Positions 49,939 through 59,638 are shown, numbered from the stretch's first letter. The stretch: DNA of 64,000 nt from Planctomycetota bacterium (GCA_024280755.1 JAJRPN010000009.1:1-64000); one strand, 5' to 3'. Numbers and translations: made by a program. The notes: generated by a model not told the origin, from the letters alone.

Positions 49939-51052
49939 CCTCGGCGAAAAAACCGAAGACCCAACCAACAAGAAGCTGAGTGATTCTCGCCAGAAGGGGC
50001 AGGTTCCCAAGAGCCAAGACCTCTCGGGCGCGTTCTCGCTTCTGGGCGGGCTGATCATATTTCTTGTCCTGGGTCCAACTATCTCAGGCATGTTCTTGCG
50101 ACTCATGAAGAAAATGCTCGGTGGCGAAATTTCCGCCGATATCGTCTCCATCGAATCGATCTACAATGCGACCAAGGTTGCAACATATGAAGGGATAATG
50201 GTTGTTTTTCCGGTGCTTGTCCTTGCAGCACTCGTCTCGTATGTGAGCAACTTCATTCAGGTTGGGTGGTTGGTTTCCTTCGATCCGATCCAGCCCAAAC
50301 TCAACAAGCTCTCGCCGATCAGCGGGATCAAACGAATCTTCGGCATCCGAGGGCTCATGAAAACGGTCGTGAATCTGCTCAAACTTATCGTGATGATCGC
50401 GGTGTCTTGGTGGTTCATCAAGGCGCACCTCGATACCATCGCGCTTTTACCAATGCTGATGGCGATGGAAGCGATCAATGCGATCTTACGGATGATCTTC
50501 CAGCTTGCGATGATCTTGGCGATCTTGCTGATCGCTATTGCGTTGATCGACTTCATCTTTCAACGCTATCAGCACACCAAAGACCTGCGGATGAGCAAGC
50601 AAGAAGTTAAGGACGAACGAAAATCAATGGACGGCGACCCGATGCTCAAAGGACGACGCTTACAGATGGCCCGTGAGATTGTCATGCAGCAGCTTGGGAA
50701 CAATGTCCCTCAGGCCGATGTCATTGTGACCAACCCAACCCATTTTTCGGTCGCGATCAAGTATGACCCAGAAACTATGGCAGCCCCAAAGATTACCGCC
50801 AAAGGGGCAGATCTGATCGCATTTCGGATTCGCCAGATCGCTCGCCAGAACGATGTCCCGATTATCGAACGCCCGCCTTTGGCTCGTGCGTTGTATTGGG
50901 GCATGGAGGTCGGGCAAGAGGTCTCGCTTGAGCATTATGAAGCGGTGGCCGAGTTATTGGCATTTGTCTATCGCATCGATGGGCGGATGGAAGAGAAGAT
51001 GAACAAGAGAATTCAGACCCAAACACCAGCAGAAGAACCCGTAGGCGTATAA
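49931..51052 (+). CDS. flhB: Flagellar export switch protein FlhB
   Basis: 373 residues. N-terminal GEKTEDPTNKKLSDSRQKGQ, four membrane segments, then the cytoplasmic domain with the autocleavage motif NPTH near residue 268 (DVIVTNPTHFSVAIKY) and the conserved ARALYWGMEVGQEV. Cleavage at NPTH, together with FliK, switches export from hook to filament substrates. Overlaps fliR, so likely translationally coupled. flhA follows after 56 bases. Confidence 0.96.
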   Translation: MDDLGEKTEDPTNKKLSDSRQKGQVPKSQDLSGAFSLLGGLIIFLVLGPTISGMFLRLMKKMLGGEISADIVSIESIYNATKVATYEGIMVVFPVLVLAALVSYVSNFIQVGWLVSFDPIQPKLNKLSPISGIKRIFGIRGLMKTVVNLLKLIVMIAVSWWFIKAHLDTIALLPMLMAMEAINAILRMIFQLAMILAILLIAIALIDFIFQRYQHTKDLRMSKQEVKDERKSMDGDPMLKGRRLQMAREIVMQQLGNNVPQADVIVTNPTHFSVAIKYDPETMAAPKITAKGADLIAFRIRQIARQNDVPIIERPPLARALYWGMEVGQEVSLEHYEAVAELLAFVYRIDGRMEEKMNKRIQTQTPAEEPVGV

Positions 51053-51108
51053 CCTGTAGGCAATCATTTCTGGTTGAAGCTACACGGATGTAGGAGACCA
51101 AGACGAGC

Positions 51109-53295
51109 GTGGCAGAACAGCAGCAAAACACGATTATTTTTCCAGCATGGATGCTCAAGGTCGCCGAGTTGCGATCCCTGATTGTGCCCATTGGGTTTGT
51201 ACTGTTGATCTCGGTTTTGTTGGTGCCATTGCCACCGGCATTGCTCGATATCATGATCTCGCTCAATATCTCACTCGCGGTCATCGTCCTGCTGACCACG
51301 CTCTATATGAAACGGGCGCTCGAGTTTAGTGTGTTCCCGTCCTTACTCCTTGCTACCACACTGCTTCGGCTTGTGCTCAATATCGCCTCGACCCGATTGA
51401 TCCTCACCGCAGACGCTGCAAGCCCAGAAGAAGCAATGGGGGTGGCCGGCAAGGTCATCAGCGCGTTCGGCTCGTTTGTCGCGGGCGATTCGCTCTTTGT
51501 GGGTGTGATCATCTTCTCGATCCTGATGATCGTTCAGTTCATGGTCATCACCAAGGGTGCCGGTCGAATCGCAGAGGTCGCTGCTCGGTTCACACTCGAT
51601 GCCATGCCCGGTAAGCAGATGGCGATTGATGCCGAGCTTTCCAATGGGATGATCGAAGAATCCGAAGCCCGTCAACGCCGAGACGAAATCTCACGCGAGG
51701 CAGATTTTTTTGGTGCGATGGATGGTGCGTCCAAGTTTGTCAAAGGCGATGCCGTTGCTGGTCTGATCATCACCGTGATCAATATCGCTGGCGGCTTTGC
51801 CGTCGGTACCGTCGAACGCAACTGGCCAGCCGGGCAATCTGCTGAGGTCTTCACCCGCTTGACTATTGGTGATGGATTGACATCCCAGGTGCCCAGCTTC
51901 ATTATCTCGATGGCGGCCGCATTGATTGTGACGCGCTCAGGGGACAAGAACGAACTCGGGTTGGAACTCACCTCCCAACTCACCTCCCAGCCAGTTGGGA
52001 TGATGATCACCGCCGGGTTCCTCGCAGCGTTGTCATTTACACCATTGCCGACCGTGCCGTTGCTCATGACTGCGATAGCGATCGCAGGCATTGCCTACGC
52101 CATGATGCGATTGACCAAATCGCGTGCGTCGCAGGTGATGTCAGAAGAAATCGCCCAAGCAACAGCCACCCCGATGGAAGCGCCACCCGTCGAAGACCTG
52201 CTCAAGATCGATGTGCTTGAACTTGAAGTGGGCTATGGATTGGTCCCACTGATCGACACCACCCAAGGAGGCGATCTGCTCGATCGTATTAGCGCGGTTC
52301 GTCGTCAGCTTGCAGTCGAGCTCGGATTGGTCATGCCTCCGGTTCGGATCCGCGACAACATGCAGCTCTCGCCGGGGGAATACCGCGTGAAAATCCGAGG
52401 CAATACCGTCGCTTCAGGGTCTGTCGAAACAAGCAAACTCATGGCGATGGACTCTGGTTTGGTGACCGATGCGGTTGATGGCATTCCAACGAAGGAACCC
52501 GCGTTTGGTCTCGATGCACTCTGGATCGATCCACAGCTTCGCCCACGCGCCGAAATGCTCAACTACACCGTGGTCGATCCAACAAGTGTGCTGGCGACGC
52601 ATATCACCGAGATTGTCAAGACCTACGCCGACGAACTGCTCACCCGCGAAGAAGTGAACAACCTGCTCGAAGGACTCAAAGAGAAGGCAGGCAAACTTGT
52701 CGAAGAGACCGTCCCCGGGATCATCAAGACCGGCGAACTCCAGAAGGTGCTGCAATCGTTGCTCCGCGAGCGGGTCCCTATCCGTGATATGGAAACCATC
52801 CTCGAAACCCTTGCTGATTGGGGCACCAAGACCAAAGATTTAGATGTCCTCGTTGAGTATGTCCGCAACGGGCTCCGCCGAACGATTTGTTCGATGTACG
52901 CCTTGCAAGACGAGCAGGGCGATCTCTCGCTTTTGTGCGTGACCCTCGATCCCGGGCTCGAAGATCAGATCAACTCATACATCGAGCGAGGCGGGCAAGG
53001 GACAACTTTAAATATGCCCGCACGGATTGCGCGAGAGATCGCCACCAAGGTTGCGGAAGGTTTGGGCAGCGTTGGCGCTCGCGGCGGGTTGCCCGTTGTG
53101 ATCGCATCGCCTCAGGTTCGCAACGCGGTTTGGCAGATCGTCGAGCCTCATGTCCCTGTGGTTGCGGTACTTGGATACAACGAGGTGGTCGCCGGGATCA
53201 ATGTCGAATCGGTCGCGTTGATTGCTCCGATCGGGCAAGAAACAACCCCCGTCCAACCCCAAGGCGTCGGGGCATCGCCGCAGGTCGTTGCCTGA
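51109..53295 (+). CDS. flhA: Flagellar export gate protein FlhA
   Basis: 728 residues. Eight-helix N-terminal membrane domain with the conserved GKQMAIDAELSNGMI, FRIP-type block (RRQRDEISREADFFGAMDGA in reading order) and IVTRSGDKNELG, followed by the large cytoplasmic domain with the ring-forming and substrate-docking parts (LEVGYGLVPLID, PALWID-like FGLDALWIDPQLR, ILETLADWGTKTKDLDVLVE). The start is a GTG at 51109 with GGAG 12 bases upstream. Ends 147 bases before flhF. Confidence 0.97.
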   Translation: MAEQQQNTIIFPAWMLKVAELRSLIVPIGFVLLISVLLVPLPPALLDIMISLNISLAVIVLLTTLYMKRALEFSVFPSLLLATTLLRLVLNIASTRLILTADAASPEEAMGVAGKVISAFGSFVAGDSLFVGVIIFSILMIVQFMVITKGAGRIAEVAARFTLDAMPGKQMAIDAELSNGMIEESEARQRRDEISREADFFGAMDGASKFVKGDAVAGLIITVINIAGGFAVGTVERNWPAGQSAEVFTRLTIGDGLTSQVPSFIISMAAALIVTRSGDKNELGLELTSQLTSQPVGMMITAGFLAALSFTPLPTVPLLMTAIAIAGIAYAMMRLTKSRASQVMSEEIAQATATPMEAPPVEDLLKIDVLELEVGYGLVPLIDTTQGGDLLDRISAVRRQLAVELGLVMPPVRIRDNMQLSPGEYRVKIRGNTVASGSVETSKLMAMDSGLVTDAVDGIPTKEPAFGLDALWIDPQLRPRAEMLNYTVVDPTSVLATHITEIVKTYADELLTREEVNNLLEGLKEKAGKLVEETVPGIIKTGELQKVLQSLLRERVPIRDMETILETLADWGTKTKDLDVLVEYVRNGLRRTICSMYALQDEQGDLSLLCVTLDPGLEDQINSYIERGGQGTTLNMPARIAREIATKVAEGLGSVGARGGLPVVIASPQVRNAVWQIVEPHVPVVAVLGYNEVVAGINVESVALIAPIGQETTPVQPQGVGASPQVVA

Positions 53296-53442
53296 TTCTT
53301 AACATGATGCGGATCGGTGCCCGTTGCGGGTGGTGCGCGGGGCTTGGATCGTGTACAGTGGTCGTACGAAACACCCGCTTTGATGAGCGGATGACACCAC
53401 GCCTGCGCTGTGGGCGCTCGAAAACTTTGCCAGGACGGCCAA

Positions 53443-55032
53443 ATGAAGCTCAAAACCTACACTGCTGAAACAATGGCCCAAGCACTCGCCCATGTCCGCA
53501 AGGACTTGGGCAAAGATGCCATGATCTTGCATACCCGTAGCTTCCGCGTTGGATCATGGCTCGGGCTCGGCGGCAAGAACATGGTCGAGATCACCGCATC
53601 GTCGCCGACGGTTGCTTCTCACCAGAAAGTTCCGCGAGTCATGCCTCAGGTTGTTCGCCAGCAGGCACCTGCACAACTGCCAGTCCAGATGCCCGCTCAA
53701 ACCATCGAAACAAAGCCCATCGTGCGCGAACCCGAGATCGTGATTCAGCGTGGTCGAACCGTAACACGCCAACGATTAACCCATGCCATGCCTACCAATG
53801 TGCAGGTTGATTTGCCTCAAGATCCATCGGCTCAGATTAATGATGAGCGCGGACTTCATGGCCGCGATGCACTCTTTGCAGACGATGCACCTCAAGTTCC
53901 ATCTCCCAAGGCACCAAGATCTCCCAAATCAAACGATCCATCAACACCAAGGTTTGCAGATCAACCAGTGGTCTCGGCCATGATCCCACAGAGCAAACCC
54001 AAGCCCAGCCCAAAGATCAATGCTCCAAAGATCAAAGGGGCAGCATCGGCTGAGACTCAAACCAACGACGAGCTGAGAAACCAGATCGATTCACTCCAAA
54101 AAATGATGGGGCAGGTTCTCGAATCAACCCGCAAGACCGCGGTCGCAGTGGGGACGGGCAATGCAGATGCAGCACTGCCCAATGGCGAGATGCCCGCCCC
54201 CCTGTTTGCGCTCTATGCGAAGATGATCGACAACGATGTACCTGTGGACCTTGCAGATAATTTGGTCGGCTCGCTGCGAGATCGGCTCGATACAATCGAA
54301 CTCAAAGACCCATTGATCGTCCGCCAAGCACTATTACGAGCAATCGAGCAGACGATCCAGGTGCGTTCTGAGTCTTTATTGACGATTGACCACAACTCAT
54401 CCACAGGTCGTCCACGCGTGATCGCATTGGTTGGACCAACTGGGGTTGGAAAAACGACCACTGTCGCTAAACTCGCTGCTACCTACAAGTTACGCCACGG
54501 AAAAAATGTTGGGTTGATCACATCTGATACCTACCGGATTGCTGCGGTTGAGCAGCTACGAACCTATGCAGGGATTATTGGATTGCCGCTCAAGGTTGCC
54601 AATACTCCAGAAGAACTCGCCCAAGCGGTCGAGGAACTGAGCGACTGCGATATCGTGGTGATTGACACTGCCGGACGATCTCAGAATGATGCCCGCAGGC
54701 TCGAAGAGCTTGCCGAGTTTACCCAAGCAGCCAATCCAGACGAAACCCATCTTGTTTTATCCACAACAGTTGGGGATAATGTTTTGAGGAAGACTGCCCA
54801 AAGATTCAAGGCTTTAGGCCCTGACCGGTGTATCCTTACCAAGCTTGATGAAGCGGTGACCACCGGACCTATTGCGGGTCTCTCTGACCGGATCGGTTTG
54901 CCGTTGAGCTTTATTACCATCGGCCAGGAAGTGCCCGATGATTTAGAGCCCGCTCGCGCCGATCGTTTGGCGCGTTGCGTGCTCGACGGCCCGGAAGCCG
55001 TGGTTCGGAGATGGAGCGAGGATAACGGATGA
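53443..55032 (+). CDS. flhF: Flagellar GTPase FlhF (SRP family)
   Basis: 529 residues. FlhF sets the position and number of flagella at the pole. N-terminal B domain starts MKLKTYTAETMAQALAHVRK; a Gln/Pro-rich linker follows; the NG GTPase domain has G1 GPTGVGKTT near 330, TSDTYRIAAVEQLRTYA, DTAGRS and TKLDEA. Start ATG 53443 has AGGA seven bases upstream; upstream frame residues are not conserved. Overlaps flhG by four bases (ATGA). In the preceding 147-base gap nothing certain was seen. Confidence 0.96.
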   Translation: MKLKTYTAETMAQALAHVRKDLGKDAMILHTRSFRVGSWLGLGGKNMVEITASSPTVASHQKVPRVMPQVVRQQAPAQLPVQMPAQTIETKPIVREPEIVIQRGRTVTRQRLTHAMPTNVQVDLPQDPSAQINDERGLHGRDALFADDAPQVPSPKAPRSPKSNDPSTPRFADQPVVSAMIPQSKPKPSPKINAPKIKGAASAETQTNDELRNQIDSLQKMMGQVLESTRKTAVAVGTGNADAALPNGEMPAPLFALYAKMIDNDVPVDLADNLVGSLRDRLDTIELKDPLIVRQALLRAIEQTIQVRSESLLTIDHNSSTGRPRVIALVGPTGVGKTTTVAKLAATYKLRHGKNVGLITSDTYRIAAVEQLRTYAGIIGLPLKVANTPEELAQAVEELSDCDIVVIDTAGRSQNDARRLEELAEFTQAANPDETHLVLSTTVGDNVLRKTAQRFKALGPDRCILTKLDEAVTTGPIAGLSDRIGLPLSFITIGQEVPDDLEPARADRLARCVLDGPEAVVRRWSEDNG

Positions 55033-56030
55033 GCCAAGCAGTTTCGGCACACAACTCCAACCCGCATGAAGGTCCTGGGGGACAAAATCAAATGGGGCAA
55101 GCCAACGGTGACGACCAGGCATCTCGATTGCGCGAACTGGTCAGCTCATTAGGGCAGCCCAGCGTTGATGAGTTTGCGCAAGATACAAGCAAGCTTTCGC
55201 CTCCGGTTCGTCGTATCCCCATAGTTGCCATTGCATCTGGCAAAGGCGGCGTCGGCAAAACAAACACCTCGGTCAATCTCTCGATCGCACTCGCCAAACA
55301 CAACCGCCGAGCTATGTTGCTCGATGCCGATATCGGTTTGGCCAATGCTGATGTGCTTTGTGGTTTGATGCCCAAGGCAAGGCTCGAATCCGCAGTTGGC
55401 GACGCTGCTACTTTTTCACTCGAAGATCTTGCGATTGATGCTCCTGGCGGGTTTCGCCTGATCCCGGGTTCAGTCGGTATTGGTCGCGTCGGCGAACTCG
55501 ACGACGCAGAGCGCGGCGTGTTGCTCAATCGGCTCAACGATCTTCAAGCGCACAACGATGTCATCATGATCGACACCAGCGCAGGGCTCGGCCCTTCGGT
55601 GACCGCGTTTATTGATGCAGCGGACGCGTGCCTGATGGTTGTGACTCCCGAGCCAACCAGTATCGCTGATGCCTACGCCCTGATCAAGGTACTTGTTGCC
55701 CAAAGCGCCGAGCGACCCGGACACAAGCTTCCGACCTTGGCGTTGATTGTGAATCAGGCGGTCAATGAAAAGGAAGCCCAAGCGGTTCACACCCGGATCT
55801 CGGGGGTCTGCGATCGATTCCTCGGCTATCAGCTTCCGATGATCGGGTACATCCGCCGTGATAAGAAAGTGATAAAAGCGATCAAGGCGAGAACACCCTA
55901 TATGATCGACGCGCCCAAGTGCAACGCATCGCGTGATATGGGCGAACTGGCGGCATCGCTCATCGATTGGCTGGGAATCGAAGGGCGTGCGAGTGCTGCC
56001 CCCCGCCGACGATTCTTCGGGCGGGGTTAA
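55029..56030 (+). CDS. flhG: Flagellar number regulator FlhG (MinD-like ATPase)
   Basis: 333 residues. MinD/ParA fold with the deviant Walker A SGKGGVGKTNTSVNLSIALA near 68-85 and DADIGLANADVL. An N-terminal activation element D-Q-A-x-x-L-R (DQASRLREL, residues 29-37), known to stimulate the FlhF GTPase, is present. It limits flagellar number by antagonising FlhF. The C-terminal membrane-targeting helix is replaced by a short basic tail (RRRFFGRG). Partner of flhF, which it overlaps. Confidence 0.95.
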   Translation: MSQAVSAHNSNPHEGPGGQNQMGQANGDDQASRLRELVSSLGQPSVDEFAQDTSKLSPPVRRIPIVAIASGKGGVGKTNTSVNLSIALAKHNRRAMLLDADIGLANADVLCGLMPKARLESAVGDAATFSLEDLAIDAPGGFRLIPGSVGIGRVGELDDAERGVLLNRLNDLQAHNDVIMIDTSAGLGPSVTAFIDAADACLMVVTPEPTSIADAYALIKVLVAQSAERPGHKLPTLALIVNQAVNEKEAQAVHTRISGVCDRFLGYQLPMIGYIRRDKKVIKAIKARTPYMIDAPKCNASRDMGELAASLIDWLGIEGRASAAPRRRFFGRG

Positions 56031-56096
56031 ACCATTGGAAAATCAGTAGATAGCGAGAAGATCCGCAGTTGCGGATTGCTTTTTCGTGTGGATTCT

Positions 56097-56113
56097 TTGG
56101 CGCGTGCTTTGCG
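56097..56113 (+). promoter_or_regulatory. Sigma-54 promoter before the small membrane gene and fliA
   Basis: TTGGCGCGTGCTTTGCG is the best -24/-12 match in the window: TTGGC-C at -24 and TTTGC at -12, with ten bases between GG and GC. It lies 85 bases before ATG 56198 and past the flhG stop. It probably transcribes the small gene and may read into fliA. Confidence 0.75.
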
Positions 56114-56197
56114 TGAAAGATCGTCAACGGGCATGATGCGCACGAAATGCGCATTGGGGCTTGTGTATGCTGATGATTCCGCCGATGGAGAGCGTGT

Positions 56198-56569
56198 ATG
56201 AGTGATTATTCTGATATTGAAATTGTGGAAGATAGCACAGCACTCGATTCGAGTGAATACCTCGCGGATATCCCGACAAAGCTGACCTCTGGTGTGCTTG
56301 GATTGATGGGATTCATGACGGCATGTCTCGTTGGACTCTTGGCGGGCAACCCGGGGATCATCATCCTCGGGCGGGCATTGATCGCGATGGTGTGCTGCGC
56401 GTTTGTCGGCAAGATCCTCGGAGCGGTCGGCGAGGTGTGTGTTCGTGAGTTTGTCAATCGGTACAAGTATGATCGCCCAGAGCCGACCATACCTCAGCAG
56501 CTTGCCGATCTGGATATGGAAAAACAGGCGCATGAGTCGATGGTCAAGAACATGAAAAAAGCTGCATAA
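56198..56569 (+). CDS. Small membrane protein of unknown function in the flagellar locus
   Basis: 123 residues: an acidic N-terminal 25, two adjacent membrane helices (LTSGVLGLMGFMTACLVGLL and PGIIILGRALIAMVCCAFVG), then a charged cytoplasmic tail (REFVNRYKYDRPEP). The start has GGAG seven bases upstream. It has a strong sigma-54 promoter of its own and sits between flhG and fliA, so a flagellar role is likely although the family is not recognised. Confidence 0.75.
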   Translation: MSDYSDIEIVEDSTALDSSEYLADIPTKLTSGVLGLMGFMTACLVGLLAGNPGIIILGRALIAMVCCAFVGKILGAVGEVCVREFVNRYKYDRPEPTIPQQLADLDMEKQAHESMVKNMKKAA

Positions 56570-56623
56570 AAAGTACATGTTTGCTACCACATCGGGCATG
56601 TTGATTTGATATACTCATGTCAG

Positions 56624-56644
56624 CCCGAGCAAGGATCGCTCGGG
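56624..56644 (+). promoter_or_regulatory. Hairpin in the fliA leader
   Basis: CCCGAGC (56624-56630) pairs with GCTCGGG (56638-56644) around seven bases. It is followed by G and A rather than T, so it is not a clear terminator. It lies 130 bases before the fliA start and could tune readthrough from the small gene into fliA. Confidence 0.4.
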
Positions 56645-56774
56645 GGGACAATTCACGCTTTTCGAGTTACGGGTTTGAGCACTATCGGACGGGTCAGAAA
56701 TGATCTTTGATGACGGTGAAAACCAAGTTCGATTCACGAAAAGCAACCTGTGTCAAGGGTCAAGGAGCCGACCA

Positions 56775-57629
56775 ATGACTGCGATGAGATCAAAATTTTC
56801 TTCACGCAACTCCGCACAGCATGCTGTGTCGAGCGGCCTACCTACACGCTTTGACGAAATGGAAATGCGTGATGTCTGGGTGTTGTATCAGTCGGGTTCG
56901 ACCGACGAGCTACGCAACTTCTTGATGGAGAAGTTTCTCCACCTTGTGCGATACAACGCCGAGCGGATTTATCAACGATTGCCCGATGAGGTCGACCTTG
57001 AGGACTTGATGTCCGCGGGGCTCTTTGGGTTGATGGATGCCATCGATGCCTACGACCTTGAGCGAGGCGTGAAGTTCGAGACTTACTGCGCCCCGCGTAT
57101 TCGTGGCGCGATTCTTGACGAGTTGCGTTCGATGGACTGGGTGCCCCGTTTGGTGCGTCACCGGACATCGAAGGTCGAAGCTGCCAAGCAGCAGATCCAG
57201 ATGGAACTCGGGCGCAAGGCGACTGATGTCGAAATCTCCGGGCGACTCGAAATCGACGACAACGAGTATATCAAATACAAGCGAGATTCGAGTGCTGTCT
57301 CGGTGACGAGCATCACCCGCAAGTGCTATCAGTCTGAAGGTTCGCGTGAACTCCGCGAAATCGATGTCATCAAGGACGAGCACCAGACCAGTCCGGTCAA
57401 GCTCATCCAAAGGCGTGATCTCAAAGATCTGATGACCAAAGGCTTGACCAGAGCAGAACGATTGATCGTGGTGCTGTATTACTACGAAGGCATGACGATG
57501 AAGGAGATCGGCACGACGCTCGATCTCTCCGAATCGCGTGTTTCACAGATGCACTCGTCGATCTTGGCAAGACTCAAAGCCCAGATGCAGCATCGCATGC
57601 GTGAGCTTGAGCCGATGAAAGCGAACTGA
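56775..57629 (+). CDS. fliA: RNA polymerase sigma factor for flagellar operon, FliA/WhiG (sigma-28)
   Basis: 284 residues. Region 2 (RYNAERIYQRLPDEVDLEDL, DAYDLERGVKFETYCAPRIR, GAILDELRSMDWVPRLVRHR) and region 4 (LTRAERLIVVLYYYEGMTMK, EIGTTLDLSESRVSQMHSSI) are those of FliA/WhiG sigma factors. ATG 56775 is preceded by AAGGAG at the ideal distance; the frame opens earlier (56700) without such a site. It should direct late flagellar and chemotaxis genes. A strong terminator follows 26 bases after the stop. No anti-sigma factor FlgM is seen in the window. Confidence 0.95.
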   Translation: MTAMRSKFSSRNSAQHAVSSGLPTRFDEMEMRDVWVLYQSGSTDELRNFLMEKFLHLVRYNAERIYQRLPDEVDLEDLMSAGLFGLMDAIDAYDLERGVKFETYCAPRIRGAILDELRSMDWVPRLVRHRTSKVEAAKQQIQMELGRKATDVEISGRLEIDDNEYIKYKRDSSAVSVTSITRKCYQSEGSRELREIDVIKDEHQTSPVKLIQRRDLKDLMTKGLTRAERLIVVLYYYEGMTMKEIGTTLDLSESRVSQMHSSILARLKAQMQHRMRELEPMKAN

Positions 57630-57655
57630 GTCTGGTTCAACGAGGATTATTTTCG

Positions 57656-57684
57656 AACCGATCATCTGTGTGATCGGTTTTTTT
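57656..57684 (+). terminator. Rho-independent terminator of fliA
   Basis: AACCGATCA and TGATCGGTT form a 9-bp stem around TCTGTG, followed by seven T. It closes the flagellar locus. Confidence 0.9.
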
Positions 57685-57721
57685 ATGTTTACTTTTTGAA
57701 GACCGAGGCCTTCACTTGTCC

Positions 57722-58198
57722 ATGAGTATCGATGCATACATCGCGATGGGGAGTAACTTGGGCAATCGCCACGCAAATATTCAGGGCGGGCTTGATGCGA
57801 TCTCGCTGTTGGCGTCGACGAAGATTGTGCGGTGCTCAACGATCATCGAGACCGATCCGATCGGGCCTGGCAAGCAAGAGTGTTATTTAAATGGTGTGGT
57901 GCATATCGAGACTGATTTTGAGCCTCGGGTGTTGCTCGATGCGCTGCTCCAAATCGAAGCGGGGTTCGGGCGAGAGAGAGCCAAGGAAGTTCGATGGGGT
58001 TCACGGACCCTCGATCTCGATGTGTTGGTCTATGGTGATTTGGTGATCGATGAACCGGGTTTAGAGATCCCCCATCCGCGTTTGCACACACGCTCATTCG
58101 TGCTGGTGCCATTGGCCGAGATTGCTCCGGATCTCATGCTCCCCGGGTATAAAAAAACACCCCAAGCGTTGCTTGAGGCGTTTGAATCACTGGATTGA
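57722..58198 (+). CDS. folK: 2-amino-4-hydroxy-6-hydroxymethyldihydropteridine pyrophosphokinase (HPPK)
   Basis: Transfers pyrophosphate from ATP to 6-hydroxymethyl-dihydropterin in folate synthesis. 158 residues with the family blocks AYIAMGSNLGNRHANIQGGL, LLQIEAGFGRERAKEVRWGS and RTLDLDVLVYGDLVID followed by IPHPRLHTRSFVLVPLAEIA. Two possible starts, TTG 57716 and ATG 57722; the ATG is preferred. The gene lies between the fliA terminator and convergent xerC. No other folate gene is adjacent. Confidence 0.95.
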   Translation: MSIDAYIAMGSNLGNRHANIQGGLDAISLLASTKIVRCSTIIETDPIGPGKQECYLNGVVHIETDFEPRVLLDALLQIEAGFGRERAKEVRWGSRTLDLDVLVYGDLVIDEPGLEIPHPRLHTRSFVLVPLAEIAPDLMLPGYKKTPQALLEAFESLD

Positions 58199-58204
58199 TT
58201 TGCC

Positions 58205-59230
58205 TTAGCCGGCTTCTGCTCGTGGGTGAGCATCTTTGTAGGCATCTTCGACGCGTGCTGTCGAGAGGTGGGTATAGATCTGGGTGGTCGAGAGCGATTG
58301 GTGCCCGAGGAGTTCTTGGACAGATCGTAGGTCGGCACCATTGTCAAGCAGGTGTGTCGCAAACGAGTGACGCAGGGTATGTGGTGAGATGGTTGGATCG
58401 AGTCCAACGGTGCGGAGATATTTGTCGAGCTTTCGGCGGACCGAACGCGAGGAGAGTCGGCTGCCATGCTTGTTGAGGAACAACGACAATGACTCTTCGC
58501 CAGCGTCGCGGGCTGCCCAGATCGGTGCGAACTTCGCATCGTTGTTCATCAGTTCGATGTATCGGCGGATAGCACCGAGAGCATGCGAACCCAAAGGCAC
58601 GATGCGTTCTTTGCGTCCTTTGCCTCGGACATGCATCGCTTCATTCTCGAAATCAAGATCGTCGTGGTTGAGCCCGACAAGTTCGGAGACACGGATGCCG
58701 GTGGAGTAGAGTGTTTCGAGCATCGCACGATCGCGCCGGCCAAGCACATCGTTCTCGTTTGGTGCTGCTAGGAGACGCTCGATTTGTTCGATGGTGATGG
58801 CCTTTGGCAATCGCTTCGACTGGCGAGGCGTGCGGATGAGTGTCATCGGGTTATTGGTCGTAAAGCCCAGGCGATTGCCCCATTTGTAGAACGAGCGGAG
58901 GGTTGCGATTTTGCGTGCGAGGGTGGCGGGGGAGTAGCTTTGCTCGCCGAGGAATCCGAGGAATCCACGGATGAGATCAGCGTCTGCTTCGCAGATCATG
59001 GTAGTGATGGTCGGGCGATCGATCTTGCCCACAACATCATTGCCCGTCGCAGTGCGTGATTTGAAGGCGAGTTCTTCAGCTGCCTGATCAAGGGTGATGC
59101 CGGTATCTTCGCAAAGATATTCGATGAACTGACGCAAATCTGCACCATAGCACCGAGCGGTGTATGGCGAAAAATGTCGTTCATCGGTGAGATAGGATGC
59201 AAAGCTTTGGGTGATGGGAATGGTGGTCAT
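58205..59230 (-). CDS. Tyrosine recombinase XerC/XerD
   Basis: 341 residues. N-terminal SAM-like domain (YLTDERHFSPYTARCYGADL) and catalytic domain with the Arg in STGIRVSELVGL near 180, HTLRHSFATHLLDNGADLRS near 286, LLGHQSLSTTQIYTH with the final nucleophilic Tyr near 319. Xer recombinases resolve chromosome dimers at dif. Length is slightly above the usual 300 because of an insertion at residues 45-75. ATG 59230 follows from the family start. XerC and XerD cannot be told apart here, and no integrase-associated element boundaries were found. Confidence 0.92.
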   Translation of the reverse strand: MTTIPITQSFASYLTDERHFSPYTARCYGADLRQFIEYLCEDTGITLDQAAEELAFKSRTATGNDVVGKIDRPTITTMICEADADLIRGFLGFLGEQSYSPATLARKIATLRSFYKWGNRLGFTTNNPMTLIRTPRQSKRLPKAITIEQIERLLAAPNENDVLGRRDRAMLETLYSTGIRVSELVGLNHDDLDFENEAMHVRGKGRKERIVPLGSHALGAIRRYIELMNNDAKFAPIWAARDAGEESLSLFLNKHGSRLSSRSVRRKLDKYLRTVGLDPTISPHTLRHSFATHLLDNGADLRSVQELLGHQSLSTTQIYTHLSTARVEDAYKDAHPRAEAG

Positions 59231-59300
59231 GGGCGGACTCCGAGAGATCCAAACAGGATCGGTGGGTGGCAATGGGATCGGTACAGTGATTTCTTTTGTG

Positions 59301-59600
59301 CTATCGGTCGTTCGATGGACCGGCTGAAGGTGTATCTACCTGATGATGGATAACTATTTCTGATGCGATGAGTTCTGCATCTGCCCAGGTCAGCTCGATG
59401 TTCGGATCGTCGGCGATTTCTGCCAATCGTTCGAGGAGATCGCCGGTTTGTTGGGGTGCGCAGGCAAACCGCCAGAAGTGGGGTGGCCTTTGTAGGGTGA
59501 CACAAACCATATCGCCAGCACTGTTATCTGGACCTGGACGATCAGCCTCAGCTTTTTTGCTGGTCGAGTAGTTTGGATGTTTTCTGTGTTGGTCGGTCAC
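59301..59600 (-). CDS. Small hypothetical protein
   Basis: 99 residues, hydrophilic N-terminus, then GDMVCVTLQRPPHFWRFACA and an acidic helical stretch (DLLERLAEIADDPNIELTWA). No known domain recognised. GTG start 59600 is supported by CGGAG seven bases upstream. It lies 38 bases after the lipoprotein gene and 70 bases before xerC on the same strand, and is probably co-transcribed with them. Confidence 0.6.
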   Translation of the reverse strand: MTDQHRKHPNYSTSKKAEADRPGPDNSAGDMVCVTLQRPPHFWRFACAPQQTGDLLERLAEIADDPNIELTWADAELIASEIVIHHQVDTPSAGPSNDR

Positions 59601-59638
59601 TGATGCACTCCGTTAGAGACGGGGCATCAGCTGCCCAG

